From assembly GCA_947649365.1 (NCBI GenBank), contig CANSRH010000004.1, forward strand, positions 1 to 64,000: a stretch of 64,000 nucleotides of DNA, written 5' to 3'. A model generated the notes under the pieces. The model had not been told where the DNA came from. It saw only the letters and a program-made list of their open reading frames with translations, and did no database searches. The number at the start of each line of letters is the position of its first letter. Within the stretch, counting starts at the first letter, position 1. The stretch is from an uncultured Mycoplasmatota bacterium. GTDB taxonomy: Bacteria > Bacillota_I > Bacilli_A > RF39 > UBA660. Made by a program: the position numbers and the translations under genes. Positions 13,805 through 22,566 of this stretch are shown here, in pieces.

Positions 13805-16540
13805 ATGAAATATACTTATGAGAGTCAAGAGAAAGCATTAAAATATTTAATTGAAAATTCACCACATGATATGGAAAAATTTCAAAGTTTATACAAAGTG
13901 GAAATCGAAGGAAAATATAGAGCAGAAATTCCTTTACATGATATATTGTTTAGTGATGTATGGACTGCGGAAGAAAAAGTACAATTAATCAAATTATATG
14001 GACACAATGATGAAAAAAAGTATGAACATAGAGTTTGGACTTACAAAACTTATGAAAGAGACATTGGTTATAGCGTTGGTATTGAGGGATTACCTTTAAT
14101 TGATGAGTGCATAAAGGAGAAAAATTTTTCTGGAGTACAAGCATTATTAAGTTTAGATAATCATATTTCAGTAGCAACCATTATACGTATTATTAGGTAT
14201 ATTGATGATCCAAGTGAACGTTATAAATTTTGTGAGTTAATCGTTAATCATTATAAAGACAAAGAAAGCATTAAAGCATATAGAGGAACTGGTAATCAAT
14301 GCGATTTAAGAGAGATACCATCTTTATGTGATCGTTATCCTGAATATACTGGTTTTTGGGATGAAACTTTTTGGAAAACTGTTAGTTCAATGGAATATAT
14401 TTGTGGCACTAATGATTTAGAATTAATTAAATTGTTCTTACCAACTGTTAAAAATATTAAACCACTATTTATGTTTGCGGTAAGAAGCAAAAATATTGAA
14501 ATGGTAAAATTATTTATTGAAGCAGGAGCAGATGTTAATTTTCAAGATTTAGAATTTGAAAATGATAATAATAGAAGATTATTTAAAACACCTCTAAAAA
14601 TCGCTATAGATAATAATGATTTAGAAATGGTAAAATTTTTGCATCAAAATGGAGCAAATTTAGACTTTGTAGATAAAAGCGAAAGAATGCAAGAGTTTAT
14701 TGGCAATTTAGGAAAAGATAAATCTGAAAAAGAAACACATCAATACAAAGACTATTGGGATAGACACGATTATATTGTTTGGACCAAAACTCCACTTGAG
14801 TATGCAATTACCTTAGGAGCTGCTTCTCTTATTGATCAAGATTTAATTAACAATAATTCAACAAGAAAAAATGACAGTTTTGAAAAGCAATTTAAAGATA
14901 GAATGGATATTGTAAAATATTTATATGAAAATGGAGCAACTTTTGGTGAAGGTCAAATAAATTATACGGATTTAATATGTTTTGCAATTAAATCTGATGA
15001 TTTTGATTCTACTAAATACTATTTTGAAGAGGCATTAAAAAAAGGTGACAAATTAGATTTTGTTAAAATAATTAGTTTTATACATATTCCTGGTGTCGTT
15101 AAAACATCTTATCATTCTTCAACACATTATAAGTCATTTGAAGAAGGTGCAAAGCCTTGGTTTAAAATGTGTGAAGAATATTCAAAAAAAATGGATAAAG
15201 AAAACTATAATGAAAATGTAAAATTAATGTTAGAAAAGCTATTTAGTGAATTTAGTTTTAATGAATATCAATTTAATAGATACAGAGATGTAATAACAGA
15301 TTTTAGTAAAGCATTGCCAAAAGATATGTTAAAAGATATACCAGCAATTTTTGGTGTAAGTTTAGAAAATTTAGAAGAAGTCTTAAGTTTAGGATACGAT
15401 ATTAATAGCGTTGAAAATAATAAAAATATTTTAATGGATTATATAATAAATAGACATATTGATATTGAAATAATAAATAAATTCATTTCTTTAGGTGCAA
15501 ATATAAATTACCAAGACCCTCAAAGTGGAAATAATGCTTTAAGTTGTGTAATGGCTAAACTACCTGAATATGATTTTGGAACATTTATTCATAATTTTAA
15601 TCGTGAAACTGGGCAATTATATTATCCACCTGAAGCATATGAAAAAGAAATAAAATCATTAGTTAAAGCAATAATTGAGTTATCTAATCAAGAAGTTATA
15701 ATGAGTGAAAGTGTAAAAGAAAATGTATGTTGGAGAATAAAACCTGGATACCCACAAATCATTTATAATGAAATATTAGAAGCATTATCTAAAAAAGGTT
15801 TTAAAGTAGATGATGATTATGTAACTAAATCAATCACATTTTTGGATGAATCATATTCACAAAAATATGTAATTAACCCATGGGAATATTTATGGAATTT
15901 ATATAGTAATTTTACAAATAAATCTATTGAAACAAATCATGAATTTCCAAAAATTGAGAATGCTAAAGATTTTAAATATGGTACAGAACAAAGCAATAAT
16001 TTATTTGCATTAATAAGTGAACACTTAAAAAGGAATTTTGCTACTTCTGTAGAAGAAATACAAGAACCTGATAAAATAGTAAATAAAAGATATTATTACA
16101 ATTCAATTGAACATAAATATGAGGGTAGAACAGCTTTACAAGCAGCACAAGATAAACTATTAAATGAAATATCAAGATATATTGGGAATTTAGACTATCG
16201 TCAAATTATAGCTCTAATAGACAACAGTTCTTTAATAGATATAAAATCTATTATTAGAAATGAATTATTACCAATAGCTCTTAATGTGGGAGATAAAAAA
16301 CTTTGTAGACAGTTGATAGAAAGAGGGGCTACTATTATTTGTCACGATGAAAATGGACATGATGTAACATCTGAAAAATATAGTGCTGAGCAAATAGATA
16401 TTTTCCTTTCTTTAAATAAAGAATATAATCCAAATCAAGAATGTGAAGATTTATTATCAGAAATTGGCTGTGGAGAAAAAGGATTATCTAAAAAAATGAA
16501 ACCAGTTAAACAAAGCAAAAATTCAAAAGAAATTTCATAA
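13805..16540 (+). CDS. large ankyrin-repeat protein
   Basis: 911 residues with ATG after GAGGGGGAATATAA. At least five ankyrin-type repeats are visible. The clearest pair is at about 219-250 (FAVRSKNIEMVKLFIEAGAD) and 261-295 (TPLKIAIDNNDLEMVKFLHQ, then NGANLDF). Further units lie near 330-390, 555-590 (IEIINKFISLGANINYQD) and 850-880 (LCRQLIERGATIICHDENG). The regions between are helical and unrecognised. There is no signal peptide, so it is probably a cytoplasmic protein-protein interaction scaffold. Large solo ankyrin proteins in accessory DNA are often effectors, toxins or defence components, but nothing here shows an enzymatic domain. The promoter has TATAAT at 13767. Confidence 0.85.
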   Translation: MKYTYESQEKALKYLIENSPHDMEKFQSLYKVEIEGKYRAEIPLHDILFSDVWTAEEKVQLIKLYGHNDEKKYEHRVWTYKTYERDIGYSVGIEGLPLIDECIKEKNFSGVQALLSLDNHISVATIIRIIRYIDDPSERYKFCELIVNHYKDKESIKAYRGTGNQCDLREIPSLCDRYPEYTGFWDETFWKTVSSMEYICGTNDLELIKLFLPTVKNIKPLFMFAVRSKNIEMVKLFIEAGADVNFQDLEFENDNNRRLFKTPLKIAIDNNDLEMVKFLHQNGANLDFVDKSERMQEFIGNLGKDKSEKETHQYKDYWDRHDYIVWTKTPLEYAITLGAASLIDQDLINNNSTRKNDSFEKQFKDRMDIVKYLYENGATFGEGQINYTDLICFAIKSDDFDSTKYYFEEALKKGDKLDFVKIISFIHIPGVVKTSYHSSTHYKSFEEGAKPWFKMCEEYSKKMDKENYNENVKLMLEKLFSEFSFNEYQFNRYRDVITDFSKALPKDMLKDIPAIFGVSLENLEEVLSLGYDINSVENNKNILMDYIINRHIDIEIINKFISLGANINYQDPQSGNNALSCVMAKLPEYDFGTFIHNFNRETGQLYYPPEAYEKEIKSLVKAIIELSNQEVIMSESVKENVCWRIKPGYPQIIYNEILEALSKKGFKVDDDYVTKSITFLDESYSQKYVINPWEYLWNLYSNFTNKSIETNHEFPKIENAKDFKYGTEQSNNLFALISEHLKRNFATSVEEIQEPDKIVNKRYYYNSIEHKYEGRTALQAAQDKLLNEISRYIGNLDYRQIIALIDNSSLIDIKSIIRNELLPIALNVGDKKLCRQLIERGATIICHDENGHDVTSEKYSAEQIDIFLSLNKEYNPNQECEDLLSEIGCGEKGLSKKMKPVKQSKNSKEIS

Positions 16541-16595
16541 CTAATGGATTTCCACTTTTTAACCTATTTCAGTCGAAATAGTAAAACCAACTTAG

Positions 16596-17363
16596 GTGGG
16601 CAAAGGGATAAATACCCCTCTATCAAATTTAGGATATTTTGATTTATCAAATTTTTTAGATGAATTAAAATATGAAATTCAAACGATTTTAGAAAATGAA
16701 GAAACAAAGCATACAGATTGATTTAATGTTCATTTTGCTAGAATGGGAGAACCAACATTTAATCAGAATGTTTTAGAATTTGCAAAAAATCAATTAAAAG
16801 ATCTTGTTGGAAGATATATTGAGGCAAAAACAGTTCACCCAGTTGTTTCAACTATGCTACCAAAAAACAATTCTAAACTTGAAAGTTTTATTTTAGAGTG
16901 GTGTGATATTAAAAATCTAGATTATAAAGGAGAGGCAGGATTACAATTTAGTATTAATTCTACTGATAATGAACAAAGAAATTCTCAATTTAATAATATG
17001 AGTTTATCTTTAGAAGAAATTTCCGAATTATCTAAGAAATTACCAAAACCTATTGGAAGAAAATATACTTTAAATTTTGCAGTTACAAAGGATACAATAT
17101 TAGATGCTAAAAGGTTATCAAGTTTATTTGATAAAGATAATTTTATTGTTAAAATCACACCAATTTATGAAACACATTCTGCTCTAGAAAATGGTTATGA
17201 TGTAATGACTTCTTATGATGATTATGATGTTTATCGTGAATTTGACCAACCGCTAGTAAAAGAAGGTTGGAATGTTATTGTCTTTGTTCCAAGTAAAGAA
17301 GATAGTGATAGAATTACTTGTGGTAATGCTTTAATTTCAAACAAAGTTTCAGAAACAGTTTAG
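16596..17363 (+). pseudogene. decayed RlmN-like radical SAM protein
   Basis: The frame 16596-17363 reads as the C-terminal two thirds of a radical SAM protein of the RlmN/Cfr-like group. Before the stop it has LGYFDLSNFLDELKYE; after it come VHFARMGEPTFN, LQFSINSTDNEQR, RKYTLNFAVTKDT, NFIVKITPI and VIVFVPSKEDSDRITCGNA. It is broken by TGA at 16719-16721, where AGA (Arg) fits, i.e. a single-base nonsense change. The N-terminal part with the expected C-x3-C-x2-C cluster is missing, so the gene is dead even if the stop were read. An ATG at 16743 could give a 206-residue fragment without the iron-sulfur site. Confidence 0.75.
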
Positions 17364-17411
17364 TAGTATTTAAAAAATAATAATTGTATAAATTTATAAA
17401 GGAGAAAAAAT

Positions 17412-17889
17412 ATGAATTATGAAATAGTTGAATATAGTAATATTTATTGTAATGAAAAATTAGTTTAATAGTTAGAAATTTAATGGATGTTAATATTAAA
17501 GATTATGGTATTGATAAAATGAGAGAACATGCTTCAAAATTTACACCACAAAAATTAGAAGAATACTCTAAAGAAAGTAAAATGTATGTTGCATTAGAAA
17601 ATGGAAAGGTAGTAGATACATTAAGAATAGCTAAAAATCAAAAAGGCGAAGTAGATAATTATGTATTGCTTACAGTTTTTGTTCTTCCAGATTGTTTTAA
17701 CAGAGGAATAGGAACAGCACTTGTTAAAGCGGGTGAAAATTTTGTCAAATCTTTAAATGGAAAATGTATAACAATTCCATCCTCTGTTAGATGCTAGTAA
17801 ATTTTATGAAAAACTTGGTTATTCATATATAAATGGTACTAACCCAGATTCAAATGGTGTTGTACTTATGATAAAAAATATTATTTAGG
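17412..17889 (+). pseudogene. decayed GNAT acetyltransferase
   Basis: An ATG with GGAGAAAAAAT upstream starts M-N-Y-E-I-V-E-Y, but the frame is lost near 17465 at TTAGTTTAATAG. It continues in another frame as MDVNIKDYGIDKMREHASKF and then through the acetyl-CoA site-like VFVLPDCFNRGIGTALV (R/Q-G-x-G-T/A). A second one-base shift near 17785 separates TIPSS from the C-terminal ASKFYEKLGYSYING. Two frameshifts make it a pseudogene. It follows another pseudogene, marking this as a decaying segment. Confidence 0.8.
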
Positions 17890-18195
17890 AATTTAGTAGC
17901 ATTTGTTAAAATGTTATTAAAAATTGATAAAATATTGTATTAGTTCCTAGTTTTACGAAAAGTTGTAGATAACAACCGCTATCGCACCATTAAGTAAAAC
18001 CGTCGCACCATTGCGGCTTAATCATTAAATCGATCTGAAATATGGTTGATTTTTATTTTTCAGTCAGTATTTAGCATGCAACGTGTAATCATTCCCAACA
18101 AATTTCTATCATTATTTTTTAGATTCAGAATGATTTGTATAGTTAATTTTGGTATACTATTTATAGTTATAAACTTAATGAAATGAGGTGTTGCT
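17890..18195. other. gene-free stretch with a short direct repeat
   Basis: No ORF is supported. TCGCACCATT occurs twice (17982-17991 and 18003-18012), and related GGCACCATT/GGCACCAATT strings occur near 13350 and 20176. This may be debris of a repeated element. A TATACT near 18152-18157 may be the -10 of the following gene. Confidence 0.4.
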
Positions 18196-19101
18196 GTGAA
18201 TATTGAAAATATACAAAAAGTATTGTTAGAATGTTACTCAAAAGATTTATGTTATCCAAAAATTCAAGATAATTGGAATGAATTTAATAAATGCTTTGGT
18301 ATGAGTACAATAACATCTTTAATCATTAATGATTATTTTGGTGGAGATATTTGTAAAATTCATGTGGATGGAATTAGTCATTATTTTAATTTAGCAGAAG
18401 ACAAAATTATAGATTTAACTTCAAGTCAATTTAATTGTGAAATAGATTATAAAGATTATCAAATTATAGATAGACAAAAAATACTAACTATTGATACAAA
18501 GAATAGATATAATATATTAAAAGCAAGATTAATAAAAGCATTATTAAAACAAGTTGATGAAAAAGTATATTCTTGTAAATCTTGTGATAAATTAGTTGAT
18601 AAGTTTCCTAATGAAGCTACAGTATTTCTTGGAAAAAATAATGATATCATATTAGTTGGAGAAGCTCCTGCTAATAATGGATGGAGAAAAAGTCATAAAT
18701 TATGGTGCGATATAAATGGAAAAGTATTACCTAGTGGAGTTGTATTACAAAAACTTTTTTGTAGTATTAATAGAGATATTTTTGAAACTACCTTTTTAGA
18801 ATCAGTGAAGTGTTATCCACTTGAAAGAAAAAATTTAAAAGCTTGTTCTAATAATTGTAAGAATATAATGTTAGAACAATTAAAAATATTAAATCCTAAG
18901 TTGATTATTACTTTAGGAGAATTTCCAACTAGAAATTTACTTAATTTTAAATTTAATAAGTTTGCAGAGGTAGTTGGTAACATATATGACGTTAATGGAT
19001 ATAAGATATTACCTATTTATCACCCTAGTCCAATATCTCCTAAAAGTTATAAAGGTAATATCCCTATTTTTGAAAAGCTAAAGCTAACAAATAATTTTTA
19101 G
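18196..19101 (+). CDS. YunG-like domain fused to a Fe-S uracil-DNA glycosylase-like domain
   Basis: 301 residues from GTG 18196, preceded by GAGGTG. Residues 1-115 resemble the YunG family: YFGGDICKIHVDGISHYFN followed by a D-L-T segment. The remainder is UDG-superfamily. It has C-x2-C near 126 (SCKSCDK), GEAPANNGW (the GEAPG-type motif 1), VKCYPLERKNLKACSNNC with further Cys ligands as in iron-sulfur family 4/5 enzymes, LIITLGEFPTR and the C-terminal motif HPSPISP. It probably excises damaged or modified bases. It sits between decayed genes and a RhuM gene in accessory DNA, which suggests a role linked to foreign or modified DNA. The domain fusion is unusual. Confidence 0.75.
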   Translation: MNIENIQKVLLECYSKDLCYPKIQDNWNEFNKCFGMSTITSLIINDYFGGDICKIHVDGISHYFNLAEDKIIDLTSSQFNCEIDYKDYQIIDRQKILTIDTKNRYNILKARLIKALLKQVDEKVYSCKSCDKLVDKFPNEATVFLGKNNDIILVGEAPANNGWRKSHKLWCDINGKVLPSGVVLQKLFCSINRDIFETTFLESVKCYPLERKNLKACSNNCKNIMLEQLKILNPKLIITLGEFPTRNLLNFKFNKFAEVVGNIYDVNGYKILPIYHPSPISPKSYKGNIPIFEKLKLTNNF

Positions 19102-19116
19102 AAGGAGGTATTTAGA

Positions 19117-20148
19117 ATGGCTGGCGATAAAAATCTAATGATTAGAAGTAGTAGTGCTGAATTTTTAATATTTGAAAGACAAACACACGACAAAGGTATA
19201 CAGGTAAGATTCGAAGATGGAGATTTATGGCTAACTCAGAAATCCATAGGTGAACTTTTTGATACTACTAGAAATAATATTACAATGCATATAAATGAAA
19301 TCTATAATACTTACGAATTAGAAGAAAATTCAACTAGTAAGAAATTCTTACTAGTTCAAAAAGAAGGAACTAGAGAAGTACAAAGAAATGTTCAATATTA
19401 TAATTTAGATATGGTTATTAGCATAGGTTATAGAGTAAATTCAGATAAGGCGATTCAATTTAGAAGATGGGCAACTAATATCTTAAAAGAATTTTCAAGA
19501 AAAGGCTATATAATCGATAAAAAGAGAATGGCAAATGGAGCATTCTTCGACGAAGATTATTATGAGTCTTTACTTGCTGAAATAAGAGAAATAAGATTAT
19601 CTGAAAGAAGATTTTATCAAAAAGTTACAGATATTTATGCGACTAGCATAGACTATGATTCTAAATCTCCAACAACTATTAAGTTCTTTAAAAAAGTACA
19701 GAATAAAATGCACTATGCAGTAACCCATCGTACTGCAGCAGAAATCATTTATAATCGAGCTGATAGTAAAAAAGATTATATGGGATTAACATCTTGGAAA
19801 AGCGGTCCTAATGGTAAAATATTAGAAACAGATGTAACAATTGCCAAAAATTATTTAAGTAAAGACGAATTGGAAAGTTTAGAACTTATTGTTTCAGCAT
19901 TTTTAGATTTAGCGGAAAACAGAGCAAAAAGACATATTCCAATGACAATGGAAGATTGGTCCAAAAGAATAGATAAGTATTTATTATCAGATGATTTAGA
20001 TGTATTAAAAGATGCAGGGAAAATATCACATGAAATTGCTTGTGACAAGGCTTTATCTGAATTTGAAAAATATAGGGTTATTCAAGATAAAATATTCGAA
20101 TCAGACTTTGATAAATTTATTTTAGATGGGTTTGATAATGACGAATAA
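19117..20148 (+). CDS. RhuM family protein (paralogue 1)
   Basis: 343 residues, AAGGAGG before the ATG, 15 bases after the UDG gene (same operon). It matches the RhuM family throughout: an N-terminal segment AEFLIFERQTHDKGIQVRFE, then a winged-HTH-like DLWLTQKSIGELFDTTRNNI, a Y-N-L-D-M-V-I-S-I-G-Y-R-V region, FRRWATNILKEF, and the C-terminal YATSIDY and KVQNKMHYA blocks. RhuM proteins were named from a Salmonella pathogenicity island and often lie beside restriction, toxin-antitoxin or Fic genes. The activity is unknown; DNA binding is likely from the N-terminus. A second copy is at 35954. Confidence 0.9.
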   Translation: MAGDKNLMIRSSSAEFLIFERQTHDKGIQVRFEDGDLWLTQKSIGELFDTTRNNITMHINEIYNTYELEENSTSKKFLLVQKEGTREVQRNVQYYNLDMVISIGYRVNSDKAIQFRRWATNILKEFSRKGYIIDKKRMANGAFFDEDYYESLLAEIREIRLSERRFYQKVTDIYATSIDYDSKSPTTIKFFKKVQNKMHYAVTHRTAAEIIYNRADSKKDYMGLTSWKSGPNGKILETDVTIAKNYLSKDELESLELIVSAFLDLAENRAKRHIPMTMEDWSKRIDKYLLSDDLDVLKDAGKISHEIACDKALSEFEKYRVIQDKIFESDFDKFILDGFDNDE

Positions 20149-20203
20149 TTTTTTTCGTATATGTGTATCGTTATGGCACCAATTAGAATGAATCTCCTTC
20201 TTT

Positions 20204-20232
20204 TTGACTACAACAAGATATTGTACTATAAT
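20204..20232 (+). promoter_or_regulatory. promoter of the 98-residue gene and probably tRNA-Gln
   Basis: TTGACT (20204-20209), 17 bases and TATAAT (20227-20232) form a strong promoter. No terminator is seen before the tRNA. Confidence 0.75.
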
Positions 20233-20273
20233 AAAAAAGAAGGCAGAAAGCATTTCAACTAAGGAGGAGTTCC

Positions 20274-20570
20274 ATGTCTGTAGAAGATGAACTGAGATTA
20301 CTTATAGGGGCTTATTTTGGCATTCAAGAAATGGACGAATACAAATTAAAAGAATATATTTTAAAAGATATAGAAGAATACATAAAAAAATTTGTAGAAC
20401 TTCATTCTTTAGCAAGCATTGATGTAAAAGAAATAGCAGAAGAAATCAAAGACAAAGTACCATTAAAAAGAAAACTACAAGATAGTTTAATTGCATTACC
20501 TAAGATGGACGGTCCTCTGGATTTAATTTTAATGATAAAAGAAAAATTAAACGAACAAAGCGAAAATTAA
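20274..20570 (+). CDS. small acidic hypothetical protein
   Basis: 98 residues, AAGGAGGAG before the ATG. Not recognised: acidic and helical (LRLLIGAYFGIQEMDEYKLK, then several Glu/Lys-rich helices), with no Cys, signal or membrane segment. It ends eight bases before tRNA-Gln and probably shares its transcript. Confidence 0.75.
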   Translation: MSVEDELRLLIGAYFGIQEMDEYKLKEYILKDIEEYIKKFVELHSLASIDVKEIAEEIKDKVPLKRKLQDSLIALPKMDGPLDLILMIKEKLNEQSEN

Positions 20571-20578
20571 TTTTTTAT

Positions 20579-20654
20579 TGCCCTATAGCCAAGCGGTAAG
20601 GCATCGGATTCTGACTCCGACATTCCGTAGGTTCGAATCCTACTGGGGCAGCCA
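20579..20654 (+). tRNA. tRNA-Gln (anticodon CTG), CCA encoded
   Basis: Acceptor TGCCCTA pairs with TGGGGCA, the anticodon stem TCGGA/TCCGA carries loop TTCTGAC (anticodon CTG), and the T arm is GTAGG/CCTAC with TTCGAAT. Discriminator G and CCA are encoded. It reads CAG, a rare codon in such an A+T-rich genome. Confidence 0.95.
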
Positions 20655-20722
20655 AGTTGAAAATTAAGATAGAATACTACTATCTTTTTCTTTTTCTCAT
20701 ATTTTTTAATAGAGGTGAGAAA

Positions 20723-21670
20723 ATGGATTATAAGTATTATCACTCCAAAGACAACAATGGAAAAGAGGATTACGGACTCAAATATATAGATAAATATGGA
20801 TATGGGTACCAATGTACCAAATACAAAATAAAATTTCCAGAACAACATCAGAATAGACAACCAGGTATGGAATATGTAATGGACCCCAAACCTATTTTTG
20901 ACAATCCTAATTACAAAGCAGCAGGGAAATTAGAAGGGAAAGTAGCAATCATTACAGGAGGAGACTCAGGAATAGGTCGAGCAGTTGCAATAAGTTATGT
21001 AAAAGAAGGAGCAAAAGTAGTCATTGTTTATTTCGATGAACATAAAGATGCCGATGATACCAAACATTATATCCATTCTTTAGGGGGAGAATGTTTACTA
21101 ATTGCAGGAGATGTAAAAAACAAGAGATTCTGTGATTATGTTGTAAAAGAAACAATCGATCATTATGGAAAATTAGACATTTTGGTGAACAATGCAGGAG
21201 TCCAATTTCAACAAAAAAGTTTATTAGACATCAGTGATGAACAATTTGACTATACAATGAAAACCAATATCTATTCCATGTTTTATTTAACAAAAAGTGC
21301 TTTAAAAGAAATGCAGCCTGGGGCAAGCATAATCAATGTCACATCCATTACAACGTTTATGGGAGAACCAGAACTCATTGATTATGTAACCAGTAAAGGT
21401 GCTATCGTTGGATTCACAAGAAGTTTAGCTACTAACTTAGCAGACAAAAACATTCGAGTAAATGCCATTGCTCCAGGATACGTTTGGACTCCTTTACAAC
21501 CGGCGTGTTGGGACGCCAAGAAAATACCTACATTGGGTTATGATGCTCCAATGAAAAGAGCTGGAGAGCCTTATGAACTTGCTCCTATGTTTATATATCT
21601 AGCAAGTGAGGATGCTTCCTACACTACAGGACAAGTCATGCATATCAATGGTGGACTTTACAAAGGCTAA
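20723..21670 (+). CDS. short-chain dehydrogenase/reductase, YghA/general stress type
   Basis: 315 residues from ATG 20723, chosen because GAGGTG precedes it. It has an N-terminal extension of about 65 residues (with RQPG.EY and PKP) before the Rossmann start GKVAIITGGDSGIGRAVA (TGxxxGIG cofactor site). Then come NNAG in LDILVNNAGVQ, the catalytic Ser in NVTSI, YVTSKGA (Tyr-x3-Lys) and the NIRVNAIAPG motif. This extended group includes E. coli YghA and Bacillus general stress SDRs. It is an NAD(P)-dependent oxidoreductase of unknown substrate, complete in length, and follows tRNA-Gln as a single gene. Confidence 0.92.
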   Translation: MDYKYYHSKDNNGKEDYGLKYIDKYGYGYQCTKYKIKFPEQHQNRQPGMEYVMDPKPIFDNPNYKAAGKLEGKVAIITGGDSGIGRAVAISYVKEGAKVVIVYFDEHKDADDTKHYIHSLGGECLLIAGDVKNKRFCDYVVKETIDHYGKLDILVNNAGVQFQQKSLLDISDEQFDYTMKTNIYSMFYLTKSALKEMQPGASIINVTSITTFMGEPELIDYVTSKGAIVGFTRSLATNLADKNIRVNAIAPGYVWTPLQPACWDAKKIPTLGYDAPMKRAGEPYELAPMFIYLASEDASYTTGQVMHINGGLYKG

Positions 21671-21757
21671 GAAAAAGACGCTTGGTTTTTTTCGTTATTT
21701 CTCTTTTTTTTTCTTTCATATACATAATGTAGAACAAAGAAAAGAGGAACCATTTTC

Positions 21758-22552
21758 ATGGACAAGTGTATTTTAGAATTAACAAAGCAAGAGAGAAGAA
21801 AAATAAAGCATTTCATAGAACAAATAAAAAAGAAAACAGAAAATTCTTTAAAACAATTAGAAAGACAAGACAAAATGAAAGAATACCAAAAAGAATTAGA
21901 GAAAAATAAAGAAAAAAGAATTTTATGTTTAGAAGAAAATAGAACAAGAAAAATAAAAGATCAAGTTTTTGATAAATTCATGAAAGAATATGAAAAAGAT
22001 GGCTACGAACTAGAATTAAAGATTGCCATAACAGAAGAAGAATTAGCCAAAAAAAGTTTTTATCTTAAAAGAATCAATTGTCTACTTTTGATTTTTGGTT
22101 TTTTGGATGGGATTAAAACAATGGTAATAACCAATTCAACAGGAGAAAAAAGATTCTTGTCTTTGGAAGATATGTCTGTTGTATTTTTAGATATTTTAAT
22201 GGAAGAAGAAAAGGAACTACTCGAAAAAAATCATAAAAAATTCCAGCTTCGTATGCTAATCAATAGCATCAAAGAAAATCCATTGGAAGTAAATCATCCC
22301 TATTATTTATCCGAAGAAGAAAAACTAGAAACCTATTCCAAAATTTTAGAAATGGAGGCAAAAAGAAAAAAATTAGAACATTTTCAAAATGATTCTATTT
22401 CTATTTCCATGCTGTGTGTTCGTGATTTCCTAAGTACAAATAGAGATGAAATTATTAACCATCTTTTTGGTGAAGAGCAACCAGAAAGAAAAATAGAAAA
22501 ACAAAAGGAATACTCTAAAAGTGATGCGAACACTACAGAAATCAAAAAATAA
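21758..22552 (+). CDS. hypothetical charged helical protein
   Basis: 264 residues, AAAGAGGAACC before the ATG. Not recognised. The first 70 residues are a Lys/Glu coiled coil (KQERRKIKHFIEQIKKKTEN). A more folded segment with RINCLLLIFGFLDGIKTMVI follows and then more coiled coil. No signal peptide; the hydrophobic LLLIFGF stretch is short for a membrane helix. It converges with the large minus-strand gene at 22567, only 14 bases away. Confidence 0.7.
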   Translation: MDKCILELTKQERRKIKHFIEQIKKKTENSLKQLERQDKMKEYQKELEKNKEKRILCLEENRTRKIKDQVFDKFMKEYEKDGYELELKIAITEEELAKKSFYLKRINCLLLIFGFLDGIKTMVITNSTGEKRFLSLEDMSVVFLDILMEEEKELLEKNHKKFQLRMLINSIKENPLEVNHPYYLSEEEKLETYSKILEMEAKRKKLEHFQNDSISISMLCVRDFLSTNRDEIINHLFGEEQPERKIEKQKEYSKSDANTTEIKK

Positions 22553-22566
22553 AAAGGCAGAGTAGG

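Noticed and set aside
16743..17363. 206-residue gene starting at ATG 16743
   Set aside because: Homology continues upstream of this ATG through a TGA, and no ribosome site precedes it, so it is the tail of a pseudogene.
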